The notes under the pieces are model-generated. The model saw only the letters and a program-made list of their open reading frames with translations. It was not told the DNA's origin and searched no databases. Made by a program: the position numbers and the translations under genes. A stretch of DNA of 64,000 bases from an uncultured bacterium (GTDB lineage: Bacteria > Planctomycetota > UBA8742 > UBA2392): NCBI GenBank assembly GCA_938014885.1, contig CALLQI010000012.1, positions 1 through 64,000 of the forward strand. The letters run 5' to 3'. Shown here one piece after another: positions 33,899 to 42,081 of this stretch (positions are counted from its first letter, which is position 1; each line of letters opens with the position of its first letter).

Positions 33899-34420
33899 AT
33901 GCCCATCTCGAAGGCCCACCGCAGCGGACGGCGCGGATTCACGCTGGTTGAGGTCGGAGTTTCGATCCTCCTCGTGGTTATCATCGCGCTGGCCGGCTTC
34001 GCGTACTATTCCACGGCCCGCATGACTGAGATCAATGAGTGGCACGAACAGAACGCACTGTTCTTGGCCGAGCGCGAGATTGAGGCTTGGCGAGCCCCCG
34101 GTTACACGGGCTGTGTGGGATACACTTCGGCCGACGTAGGGGCGGGCAATTTCGTGCCGTACGGCTATCGCTATGCGGCGCCGGATTCTGCCTGGATTGC
34201 CGCCCAGCGCTACAAACCAGTAACCTTGGACGGTTTCAGCTACCGAATTCGTGCCCGCATTCTCTACAACGCTAACACAACGAATAACTACTACATCGAG
34301 AACACGGTGGGCGGCCTGACCTATCGCTACCGATCGGTTCAGACCGTGATCCAGTGGGGCATTTTCTCTGGCACGTCGTCCGACTTCTCACTGAGCCAGG
34401 AAACCCGAATCGCGAACTGA
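33899..34420 (+). CDS. Minor prepilin (PilV/PilE-like)
   Basis: 173 aa with the prepilin signal SGRRG followed by FTLVEVGVSILLVVIIALAGF (cleavage after Gly13). The mature domain has Trp/Tyr-rich segments and two aromatic repeats (YGYRYAAPDS, YRYRSVQTV). It is likely a minor pilin that primes or tips the fibre. It starts at ATG 33899. Confidence 0.85.
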   Translation: MPISKAHRSGRRGFTLVEVGVSILLVVIIALAGFAYYSTARMTEINEWHEQNALFLAEREIEAWRAPGYTGCVGYTSADVGAGNFVPYGYRYAAPDSAWIAAQRYKPVTLDGFSYRIRARILYNANTTNNYYIENTVGGLTYRYRSVQTVIQWGIFSGTSSDFSLSQETRIAN

Positions 34421-34484
34421 TTGGCTTGAGGTAGCGGTCAAACCCTCGAAGTTTCTTTCGCAGCAATACACGCGGAGAGCAAAC

Positions 34485-35072
34485 ATGCAGCGCACTCGCC
34501 GGTTAGTTCGCAGAGGCGTAACACTGATGGAGTTGATCATCGCGATGGCGGTGTCAACGATCCTGATCTTGGGCATGGGAATGGTGTTGGTGGTCCTGTT
34601 CAGGGGCATGGGTGAATCACGCGACTTTGCTGCCCTTACCGGCCGCGTCGACCTGATCCGCCAGCTCAGCTTCGATGCCCGTACTGGAGAAGCTCTGTTG
34701 TATCCTGACACCGACTGGACGGCATCGTACAGCGCGACCGCCACAGGCAATGGCTCGGGCTGGTACACAGGCGGCGGATTTGAGGGCCATCGGGTGCAGT
34801 TCACAGCCGTGGATTTCAACCCCGTGACCCTGGTGGAAACGCGCAACAACATCACTTGGGAATCTCGGCGCACGATCAGTTCTTCGGATCCGTATGACGT
34901 CTATCGGTGGGTGAACGTCGAGACTAACCCGCGGTTCGGTCAAGATGGCGTAACGCAGTTTGAAGTGATTCGCCAATCGTCGCGGGCGTTCACAGTGATC
35001 ATGCAATCCACGGAAGGCACTGAGTCTGTCACGGTGCAGCTGGCAGTTACGCTTCGCAACGTGATTCAATAG
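34485..35072 (+). CDS. Minor prepilin (PilW/GspJ-like)
   Basis: 195 aa. A basic leader ends RRG, followed by VTLMELIIAMAVSTILILGMG. The +1 residue is Val rather than Phe and Glu5 is kept. The mature domain includes GRVDLIRQLSFDARTGEALL, typical of PilW/GspJ-like minor pilins. It follows another minor prepilin gene by 64 bp and is followed by a strong terminator. Confidence 0.85.
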   Translation: MQRTRRLVRRGVTLMELIIAMAVSTILILGMGMVLVVLFRGMGESRDFAALTGRVDLIRQLSFDARTGEALLYPDTDWTASYSATATGNGSGWYTGGGFEGHRVQFTAVDFNPVTLVETRNNITWESRRTISSSDPYDVYRWVNVETNPRFGQDGVTQFEVIRQSSRAFTVIMQSTEGTESVTVQLAVTLRNVIQ

Positions 35073-35093
35073 CTCAAGTTGGCGTGCTCCCTG

Positions 35094-35130
35094 AACCACT
35101 CCAGCCAGTGCTGGAGTGGTTTTCTTTCTC
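35094..35130 (+). terminator. Terminator after the minor prepilins
   Basis: AACCACTCCAGC (35094-35105) pairs perfectly with GCTGGAGTGGTT (35110-35121), with loop CAGT, followed by TTCTTTCT. It ends the prepilin transcript before the pilM operon. Confidence 0.9.
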
Positions 35131-35266
35131 GGTGCTTGCTTTGCCGGCATGTCAGCTCTTGCACGCTGGAAGGTTCAGTTTGCGTGGTTCGAACCGGCCG
35201 ACATACCATCGCACAGGTTGCACTTTCGGCCGTCAGCAACTGCGTATCCCTTTATTCCGGTGGGGG

Positions 35267-35295
35267 TTGACGAGCCTGTGACCGCCCCTTATCCT
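35267..35295 (+). promoter_or_regulatory. Predicted sigma-70-type promoter of the pilM operon
   Basis: TTGACG (35267-35272) and TATCCT (35290-35295) are separated by 17 bases, about 50 bases before the pilM start and downstream of the previous terminator. Confidence 0.55.
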
Positions 35296-35344
35296 TCCGC
35301 CACTGTAGACCCTCAGATACTTAACTCTTTCCGCGGAAGGGCCC

Positions 35345-36622
35345 ATGGCAACCTTAGCCGTTGGCATTGATGTGGGGACTTCCTCCATCAAGGCCGTTGC
35401 GCTCAAGCGCACAGGCAGTGGTTACTCGCTCAAGAGTGTCGGCCAGGCCGACATCCGGCGCTCGGAGTTCCACCCCGAAGAGAGTCCGCAGTCCATCGCC
35501 GAGGCGCCACTGCGCGCCCTTGAGCGCGTGTCGCAGGACTCATCCTTCGCCCGCAAGCCGTGCGCATTCGCGGTCTCCGGACCGCGCGTAGCGCCGCGCC
35601 TGTTCAAGTTCCCCAGCATTCCGCGCAGCGAAGTCGAACAGGCCATCCGCTTTGAAGCGGAGCAGATTATCCCGTTTGACCTTGCCCAGGCGGCGCTCGA
35701 CTTCGTGCTGTTCGACGAAGTGATGGAAGAGGGCAAGCCCGTCATGGAAGGCCTGGTGGTGGCCGTCCACCGCGAAGAAGTCGACAAGCGCTACGTGCTG
35801 CTCAAGAGCGCCGGCTTTGACCCCGTGGTGCTCGACATTGACGCGCTCGCGCTCAGCAATGCCTTCTGCGAAACCGAAGGCGTCAACGAACGTGAGACCG
35901 TGGCGCTGATCAACATCGGCGCGCGCTTCACGAACCTCAGCATCATGCACGGCCCGCGCCGCAGCTTTGTTCGAGACGTGGCCACCGGCGGCGACATGAT
36001 CAGCCGCGCGATCAGCGAAATCTACGGACTTGACCTGCCCCAGGCCGAAAAGCGCAAGCGTGAGGCCAGCTATACTCCGCTGGATGATCTGGAAGGCGGC
36101 GGCAGCTTCGATGACGGCGGCGGCACCACGCCCGGCGGCACCGAAGGCTTTGGCGACACGGAAGGCTTCCAGCCCGTGGACGAAGGCAACGAAGAGTATG
36201 TGTTGCTTGACAGCGACGAAACCGGCTTCACCAGCGGCGACACGATGACCGACGGTGATAACTTCGAAGCCTCGGGCCAGACACAGAACGGCATGAATGC
36301 CGCGCAGCGCATTTCAGCGAATCGTGCTGTGCTGGCTGACGCTCTGGGCGACCTGATCAGCGAAATCCAGGACACCTTCAAGTACTACATCAACCGTCGC
36401 ATCATCCCGCGCGTCGACAAAGTGCGGCTGTGCGGCGGCACGGCGAAGTTCCCGGACATCGAGGAGTTTTTCGCGAGTCAGCTTGGTGTGCCGACGGAAC
36501 TGTGGAACCCGTTTGCGCGCCTGGATGTCGGTGGTGTGGCCAACAAGTACCCGCCGAACTTCCTGGATGAAATGGGGCCGATGATGGCCGTGGCGACAGG
36601 CCTGGCGATGCGCCAGCTCTAG
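35345..36622 (+). CDS. pilM: Type IV pilus assembly protein PilM, with acidic insert
   Basis: 425 aa. An actin-like ATPase starting VGIDVGTSSIKAVALKRTGSG, then FPSIPRSEVEQAIRFEAEQIIPFD (typical PilM), NIGARFTNLSIMHG (second phosphate loop) and VRLCGGTAKFPDIEEFF near the end. PilM binds the N-terminus of PilN on the cytoplasmic face and links the inner-membrane platform to the motor. Residues about 240-320 are an acidic Gly/Asp/Glu/Thr-rich insert not found in the core family, probably disordered. It is the first gene of a pilM-N-O-(P)-Q series. Confidence 0.93.
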   Translation: MATLAVGIDVGTSSIKAVALKRTGSGYSLKSVGQADIRRSEFHPEESPQSIAEAPLRALERVSQDSSFARKPCAFAVSGPRVAPRLFKFPSIPRSEVEQAIRFEAEQIIPFDLAQAALDFVLFDEVMEEGKPVMEGLVVAVHREEVDKRYVLLKSAGFDPVVLDIDALALSNAFCETEGVNERETVALINIGARFTNLSIMHGPRRSFVRDVATGGDMISRAISEIYGLDLPQAEKRKREASYTPLDDLEGGGSFDDGGGTTPGGTEGFGDTEGFQPVDEGNEEYVLLDSDETGFTSGDTMTDGDNFEASGQTQNGMNAAQRISANRAVLADALGDLISEIQDTFKYYINRRIIPRVDKVRLCGGTAKFPDIEEFFASQLGVPTELWNPFARLDVGGVANKYPPNFLDEMGPMMAVATGLAMRQL

Positions 36623-36707
36623 GACAGACAGAAGTGCGGGTTGCAGGCTTGAAGGCGTAAGCGGCAGTGGGCGGCAGTAGACGGCGGCAAAGGGGAGACA
36701 CGCACCC

Positions 36708-37397
36708 ATGTTTGAACTGAACCTGATCAAGGACAAAGCCAAGGCGCGCCAGAGGCGCCGGGTGATCTTCCTTGCGGTCGTGACCGTCCTGTTTCTGGGC
36801 GGGTTGCTGGCCATCTTTGTCGGCAGCCTGTTCTGGAAAGAGTCGACTGACTTGAACAGCCTGAACGAGACGATTGCCCGGCAGCAAAAGCAGGTTGACG
36901 ATCTGACCACGCGCCTGAACACCGAAGAGCCGGCGGCAATCAAACGCAAGTTGGGGATGATTGCGGCGTATACAGAAGACTTTAACACGCTCAAGCGGAG
37001 GCCCTATTTTACACCCATCCTGCAGGACCTTTACCAGCAGCGGCCTAATGCGGAGTTCTGGTACAACCGCCTGACGATTGACGTAAACACGGCTGGCTTG
37101 CAGCGCGGTGCCAGCGGTACACCCGAAGACCCAAGCCAGCGCGCCAATGCACTGATGGGGCCGCGCAGCCTGCAGGCCAACGGATACATCCAGATCGTGG
37201 CCAGTGACATCGTGACCGAGAACGACCTGAAGCAGGTGGCACAGGCCATGGACGGCATGTTGACTCTGCTGGGTGAACCGCAGTTCAGCTTGGATCTGCA
37301 GCGCGAAACTTCACCTACGGCGGACCGCGAGGTCTCGCGGTATGTACCCTTCCAGATGCGCGCGGCACTGCGCGATTCCTCGGCGGTGAACAACTAG
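36708..37397 (+). CDS. pilN: PilN-like inner-membrane pilus assembly protein
   Basis: 229 aa. The N-terminus MFELNLIKDKAKARQRRR contains the INL-type motif that docks to PilM. A membrane helix follows (VIFLAVVTVLFLGGLLAIFVG, about 19-39), then a coiled-coil region (SLNETIARQQKQVDDLTTRLN) and a ferredoxin-like periplasmic domain. Position after pilM supports the call. Confidence 0.85.
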   Translation: MFELNLIKDKAKARQRRRVIFLAVVTVLFLGGLLAIFVGSLFWKESTDLNSLNETIARQQKQVDDLTTRLNTEEPAAIKRKLGMIAAYTEDFNTLKRRPYFTPILQDLYQQRPNAEFWYNRLTIDVNTAGLQRGASGTPEDPSQRANALMGPRSLQANGYIQIVASDIVTENDLKQVAQAMDGMLTLLGEPQFSLDLQRETSPTADREVSRYVPFQMRAALRDSSAVNN

Positions 37398-37434
37398 CGT
37401 CGCCGTCTGCGGACAGCGCACAGGAGCCTGAGCC

Positions 37435-38064
37435 ATGGCAGAAAAAAAATCACAAGGCATCTCAAGCGACTGGACGGCCGGCATCATGGCCATTGTCGCG
37501 GCCGTACTGTTTGGCGGAGGCCTTCCTATCGGCCTGTACATGGGACTTTACATACCCAAGAAGCAAGAGCGTGAAGCCGCGCAAGCGAAGTTGAAGGAAG
37601 TTGAGAATCAGATGAACGCGCAGGTGGATCGTCAGAAGCGGGTGAATGACCTGACACAGGATGCCGCAAAGATTGAAGAGTGGGTGCGTGAACTGGAAAC
37701 ACCGTTTACCGACCCGGCCCAGTTGCGCCTGGTGCAGGAAAACCTGCGCACCTTGTGCAACACCCATAATCTGCGGGTCCCGCAGGACCGCCTGCAATCA
37801 GAGACCAACCCTGAGGTCGTGAAAGCCACAGGAGAGCGAATCCCGTTCAAGGACGGCCTGCAAGCCACTCAGTTGGTGATTCACGTAACGGGGACCTATC
37901 ACGATTTTGCGCGGTTCTTTGTGAAGTTGGAGTCGATGTCGGACGCCGTGGTTATTCCGGAAGCTCTGATCATGCTGGGCGACCAGAGCCAAGGTCGCAA
38001 GCACGTATTCCTGCTGTCGGTCTTTGTGGTTGAGAAGCGTGACTACGCGACGATCGGTCGCTAA
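37435..38064 (+). CDS. pilO: PilO-like inner-membrane pilus assembly protein
   Basis: 209 aa. One membrane helix lies near the start (about 16-40), then a coiled coil (REAAQAKLKEVENQMNAQVD) and a compact domain with VIHVTGTYHDFARFFVKLES, the typical PilO segment. It forms a heterodimer with PilN in the periplasm. It begins 38 bp after pilN. Confidence 0.88.
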   Translation: MAEKKSQGISSDWTAGIMAIVAAVLFGGGLPIGLYMGLYIPKKQEREAAQAKLKEVENQMNAQVDRQKRVNDLTQDAAKIEEWVRELETPFTDPAQLRLVQENLRTLCNTHNLRVPQDRLQSETNPEVVKATGERIPFKDGLQATQLVIHVTGTYHDFARFFVKLESMSDAVVIPEALIMLGDQSQGRKHVFLLSVFVVEKRDYATIGR

Positions 38065-38127
38065 CTGGCCCGTTCGCGAAGTGTTGATTTCAGTCGCGTT
38101 GTCTTGGGCCGTTGCTGGAGTTTTCTG

Positions 38128-38895
38128 ATGAACAAACAACAGAAACAACTGATCGTGCTGGTGGTCCTAATCGTGGTCGGTGGTGGTGTGGCTGCGTGGC
38201 AGCTGAAACTGTTTGGTGGCGACACCCCGCCCAATACAACAGCTTCGAACGTAGGTGTAATCAACATCGCGGCCAATCCCAATCCAGGCGCGGGCCCCTC
38301 TCCGGGACCCGGCGCGAACCCGAACTTGACCGTCGGTGCCACGGGTCAGGCAGGGAACCAAGGCGCTGCAGCGGCTGTCGTGAGCAAGTATCAGACGCCG
38401 GGCGAACTGCCTGCCAAGGAAACCATTGTCGTTCCTACTTACACTTGGACCGTCAATGCGCCTGACAGCGGCGAGAACTGGGAGAAGGAACGCGGCCGTG
38501 CTTTCTGGCAGTACGACCCGCTGTTTGTACAGAACTTGGACGTGGTCGAACCAGATCGCAAAAAGTACATCGACGAGTTGCGCGCTCAGTGGGTGCTGGA
38601 TGGTATCACCGAGATGGAACACATCGTGAAGGTGGAAGAAAAAGACGAGCAAGGCAATCCCATACTTGATGCCGAGGGCCGGCCGCGTCTGCGCGAAGAG
38701 CGGCAACGCGTGCTTGAAGCCTGGTTCCAGGGCCGCACACGCCCGTTCAAGGAAAAGGATCGCCTGCCCGGAACACGCTTCGTGATCGAGAAGATTTACA
38801 GCACTTCGGCCGGCAAGGGCATTCTGCTTCGCGGCGACACCGGTGCTTTGATTGACATGCCACTGATCAAGAGTGGCCGTTACGAAAACGACTAG
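38128..38895 (+). CDS. Pilus-operon membrane protein in the PilP position
   Basis: 255 aa from ATG 38128 (GGAG seven bases upstream). One N-terminal membrane helix (LIVLVVLIVVGGGVAAWQL) is followed by a Pro/Gly/Asn/Ala-rich stretch (about 35-85) and a domain with no clear match (FWQYDPLFVQNLDVVEPDRK; LPGTRFVIEKIYSTSAGKGI). Its last part has short beta strands, as in the PilP HR domain that binds the secretin. The order pilO - this - secretin supports a PilP-equivalent role, but by position more than by sequence. Confidence 0.75.
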   Translation: MNKQQKQLIVLVVLIVVGGGVAAWQLKLFGGDTPPNTTASNVGVINIAANPNPGAGPSPGPGANPNLTVGATGQAGNQGAAAAVVSKYQTPGELPAKETIVVPTYTWTVNAPDSGENWEKERGRAFWQYDPLFVQNLDVVEPDRKKYIDELRAQWVLDGITEMEHIVKVEEKDEQGNPILDAEGRPRLREERQRVLEAWFQGRTRPFKEKDRLPGTRFVIEKIYSTSAGKGILLRGDTGALIDMPLIKSGRYEND

Positions 38896-38955
38896 CGCGC
38901 CGTGGAAAGCGGCGTGTGGTTCCAAATGCAGCACTTTCGGATGGGGAGAGCACAC

Positions 38956-41124
38956 ATGAGCGTACTGACTGGCCGCAACCTTGCCGCGATCCTGTTCGCG
39001 GTGCTGATGGGCATGCTGGCGGCCCCGTGTCACGCACAAGAGGGCGGCGAGGGCGAGGGCACGCCGGCAGCGGAGGTCAAGCCGGACCCGGAAGCAGAAA
39101 TGAACGTGGACTTTGTCCAGAAGGACATCCACACGGTGATGCACTACATCGCCTATCGCTCAGGCCTGAAAATCATCGTGGAGGGTACTGTTACCGTGAA
39201 GCTGACGGTCATGTTCCCGCGCGTAAAGCCCAAGGACGCGATCCGCGCGATCTGCAAGGCCAACAAGCTCGACTTCATTGAAGACGGCGAGTATATCATC
39301 ATCAAGGCGCGCCAGAGCGACCAGCAACTTGCGAACGTGGTTGCAGGTGCCAAGGCCTCTGACGGTGACCGTTTTACTGCCAATTTTGAAGAGCACCCGC
39401 TGGTCCGCGCCATCATGGAAGTCGGCAACGTCACCAGCACAGATGTGTACGTGCCGGCCGTGCCTGTAATGCAGGATGGTCGTCAGCCTGAACCGGAAGG
39501 TCAGCAGCCCGGTGGCGGCGGTGAAAACCTGGTTGAGGACGTGCAGGCCCGCAAGATCAGCATGTTCATGCGCGACGCAACTCCTGGCGATCTGCTGCGT
39601 CGCTTGGCCGACTTGGGCGACATGGACGTCAAAGAGACCAGCTGGAAGGTAAGAGTCAAGGTCATCACTCCGGAAGGCGAAGAGCAGGAAGTGGAACAAA
39701 CCCGCTTCGGCTTCATGTTCACCTACCGCATTCGAGTCCCTTCTGGTCCCATTGCGGGCGGCACGAGCGGTTCGATCAAGGACGAGGACATCAAGAGCCA
39801 GGCTTGGAACCTTCCAGGCACCGATGTGAGCCAGTTGAAGACGGAGGTTGGCAACCTGCTGAGTCCATACGGCAAGGTCGTAGTGGATAAGACTACCTCG
39901 TACCTGGCCGTGTTTGACCTGGACTCCAACGTAAAGCGCGTCAGTTCTTTCATCGCGCTGATCGAGGCCCAGTTACCTCAGATCAAGGCCGACGCGGATG
40001 CCGCCAAGGCCTCCGAAGCGATCGTGGTCCGTGAGTACCGGATTACTCGTAACGCCGCAGATGCCAGCATCCTGGCCGCGCTTCAGGGTGTGATGAGCAG
40101 CGTAGGGCGCGTCATTGCCAATCAGGACCGCAACAGCTTGGTCGTCTGGGAGTCTGCCTCAAACATCGACAACGTTGACCAGCTCATGAAGTCGATGGAC
40201 ACGGCGCCTGAGCAGGTGCTGATTACGGCCAAGCTGATCGAGGTTACGCTGGACTCGTACATGGGTTACGGCCTTGAACTGTTCACCAGCCAGCCCGCGG
40301 ACAACCTCAACGATGGAGTGTTCACCGGCAGCAGCGAGGACACCACCAACACCGTCGGTGGCTTGTTCGGCCAGCCCACCGGCTTTGACCCCTTCTTCGG
40401 CACTTTCAGCAACCCGCGCCTTGACGTGCGCCTTGAACTGCTCGCCAACGACGGCCGCGTGCGCACGCTGAGCCAGCCGACTCAGATGGTCAGCAACCGT
40501 CGCCCGGCGCGCATCGAAGTCGGTCAAGAAATACCTTACCTTGAGGCTTCATCGCAGGGTGGTGGCACCACAACCGCCAGCGTCTCGTTCAAGGAAGTTT
40601 CAATCGTCATGGACGTGATCCCGACCGTGCTCGAAGGCGGCTTGGTTCGCCTCGAAGTTACAGTGACCGTACGCGAAGTGGTCGGCAACGTGGCCATCGA
40701 AGGCAACAACACCCCGGTGCTCAGCAAGCGCGAAAGCCGCACCGACGTGTTCATCAACGACGGCGAAACCCTCGTGATGGGCGGCCTGATGCGCGAACGT
40801 GAACGTACCGACGAAAACGGCCTGCCCTTCCTCAAGGACATCCCGATCATCGGTTATCTGTTCAAGAGCGCAAACAAGACCACCAGCAAGACCGACCTGC
40901 TGTTCTTTGTGCGCCCGACCATCGTCAGCGCCAACGGCCCGCGCGTCGGTGGCGAGCTTGACCTCGAACGCGACATCCGCCCGATCATCTACGCCGATGG
41001 CGACGAAAAGAAGGCGGACATCCGCCAGGGTCGCTTCCGCAAGATGGGCGTCGCCCCCAAGCCGGCCTGGTACAACGACAAGAACCGCCCGAAGTCGCCC
41101 AAAGACGTGAACCCAGGTGCCTAA
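38956..41124 (+). CDS. pilQ: Secretin of the type IV pilus/type II secretion family
   Basis: 722 aa from ATG 38956, with GGGGAGAG upstream and a signal peptide ending CHAQ. The N-terminal part has an STN-like start (VDFVQKDIHTVMHYIAYRSG, about 52-71). Middle domains of the N0/N1 type follow (VVREYRITRNAADASILAALQGVM; VIANQDRNSLVVWES). The C-terminal secretin domain carries LITAKLIEVTLDSYMGYGLE, the IEVGQEIPYLE segment, FINDGETLVMGGLM and LPFLKDIPIIGYLFK. It forms the outer-membrane pore for the fibre. No pilB, pilC, pilT or pilD gene is within the window. Confidence 0.93.
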   Translation: MSVLTGRNLAAILFAVLMGMLAAPCHAQEGGEGEGTPAAEVKPDPEAEMNVDFVQKDIHTVMHYIAYRSGLKIIVEGTVTVKLTVMFPRVKPKDAIRAICKANKLDFIEDGEYIIIKARQSDQQLANVVAGAKASDGDRFTANFEEHPLVRAIMEVGNVTSTDVYVPAVPVMQDGRQPEPEGQQPGGGGENLVEDVQARKISMFMRDATPGDLLRRLADLGDMDVKETSWKVRVKVITPEGEEQEVEQTRFGFMFTYRIRVPSGPIAGGTSGSIKDEDIKSQAWNLPGTDVSQLKTEVGNLLSPYGKVVVDKTTSYLAVFDLDSNVKRVSSFIALIEAQLPQIKADADAAKASEAIVVREYRITRNAADASILAALQGVMSSVGRVIANQDRNSLVVWESASNIDNVDQLMKSMDTAPEQVLITAKLIEVTLDSYMGYGLELFTSQPADNLNDGVFTGSSEDTTNTVGGLFGQPTGFDPFFGTFSNPRLDVRLELLANDGRVRTLSQPTQMVSNRRPARIEVGQEIPYLEASSQGGGTTTASVSFKEVSIVMDVIPTVLEGGLVRLEVTVTVREVVGNVAIEGNNTPVLSKRESRTDVFINDGETLVMGGLMRERERTDENGLPFLKDIPIIGYLFKSANKTTSKTDLLFFVRPTIVSANGPRVGGELDLERDIRPIIYADGDEKKADIRQGRFRKMGVAPKPAWYNDKNRPKSPKDVNPGA

Positions 41125-42010
41125 GAATCCGCAACAAAACTTTGAGCGCTTGCTCGACCGCATGTCACCCATGGTCGAGCAGGCGCTCAAACGCTTTGCG
41201 TGGCCTCACGCAAAGGCGCCTTCACGCCTGGTGCAGGCCATGAACTACTCCCTCAATGCCGGCGGCAAGCGTCTGCGTCCGATGCTGGTGCTGGCCGCCT
41301 GCGAGGCCTTGGGTGCCGACACCGAGCCGGCAATGCCCGTGGCCGCGGCATTCGAGATGATTCACACCTACAGCCTGATCCACGACGACTTGCCGGCCAT
41401 GGACAACGACGACCTGCGGCGCGGCCAGCCGACCTGCCACAAGGCCTTCGATGAAGCCACCGCGATTCTGGCTGGCGACGCCATGTCTACCTACGCTTTT
41501 GAGGCCGTGCTGGCCAACGTGGCCGACCCCGCCAAGGCCATAGGTTGCGCCCGCGAACTAGCCCGGGGTGCGGGTCTGGAAGGAATGGTCGGCGGCCAGA
41601 TGGCGGATCTTGAGGGCGAGAAAAAGCAGCCCACCCTGGACGAGCTGCGCTATATCCACGAACACAAGACCGGCGCGCTGATCACGGCCGCTGTCGTTGC
41701 AGGCGGCATCATGGGCGGTGCGAACCGGGCCCAGCAGCAGGCATTGCGTGGCTATGGGCACGACATCGGCCTGGCGTTTCAGGTCGTGGACGACATCCTG
41801 GACCAGACCTCGACGGCGGAGCAGCTGGGCAAGTCACCCGGCAAGGATCTGGCAGCCAACAAGATCACCTATCCCCGTCTGATGGGGCTGGAGGGGGCCA
41901 CAAAGCACGCCCAGCAGTTGATCGACAGCGCATTGGGCAAGTTGGATGCGCTGCCCGCTCCGCAGGCGTTAGTGACGATAGCCGAGTACTTTGTGGCGCG
42001 CACTCACTAG
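41117..42010 (+). CDS. ispA: Polyprenyl (farnesyl/geranylgeranyl) diphosphate synthase
   Basis: 297 aa. GTG 41117 overlaps the secretin gene by eight bases. First Asp-rich motif HDDLPAMDNDDLRRG (about 94-108), second VVDDILDQTSTAEQLGKSPGKD (about 221-242). It condenses IPP with allylic diphosphates to farnesyl or similar length. It is followed by dxs, so the pair supplies isoprenoid precursors. ATG 41162 is an alternative start. Confidence 0.9.
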   Translation: MPKNPQQNFERLLDRMSPMVEQALKRFAWPHAKAPSRLVQAMNYSLNAGGKRLRPMLVLAACEALGADTEPAMPVAAAFEMIHTYSLIHDDLPAMDNDDLRRGQPTCHKAFDEATAILAGDAMSTYAFEAVLANVADPAKAIGCARELARGAGLEGMVGGQMADLEGEKKQPTLDELRYIHEHKTGALITAAVVAGGIMGGANRAQQQALRGYGHDIGLAFQVVDDILDQTSTAEQLGKSPGKDLAANKITYPRLMGLEGATKHAQQLIDSALGKLDALPAPQALVTIAEYFVARTH

Positions 42011-42081
42011 CCTAGGTGGGGGGCCGCCGCTAGACTGCGCGGTTTGCGGGGCACCGTGGCGGTGCACGGTAAAGGAAGCGG

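Noticed and set aside
35180..35230. tRNA-like GGTTCGAACC segment
   Set aside because: No matching acceptor stem, D-arm or anticodon arm can be laid out around it.
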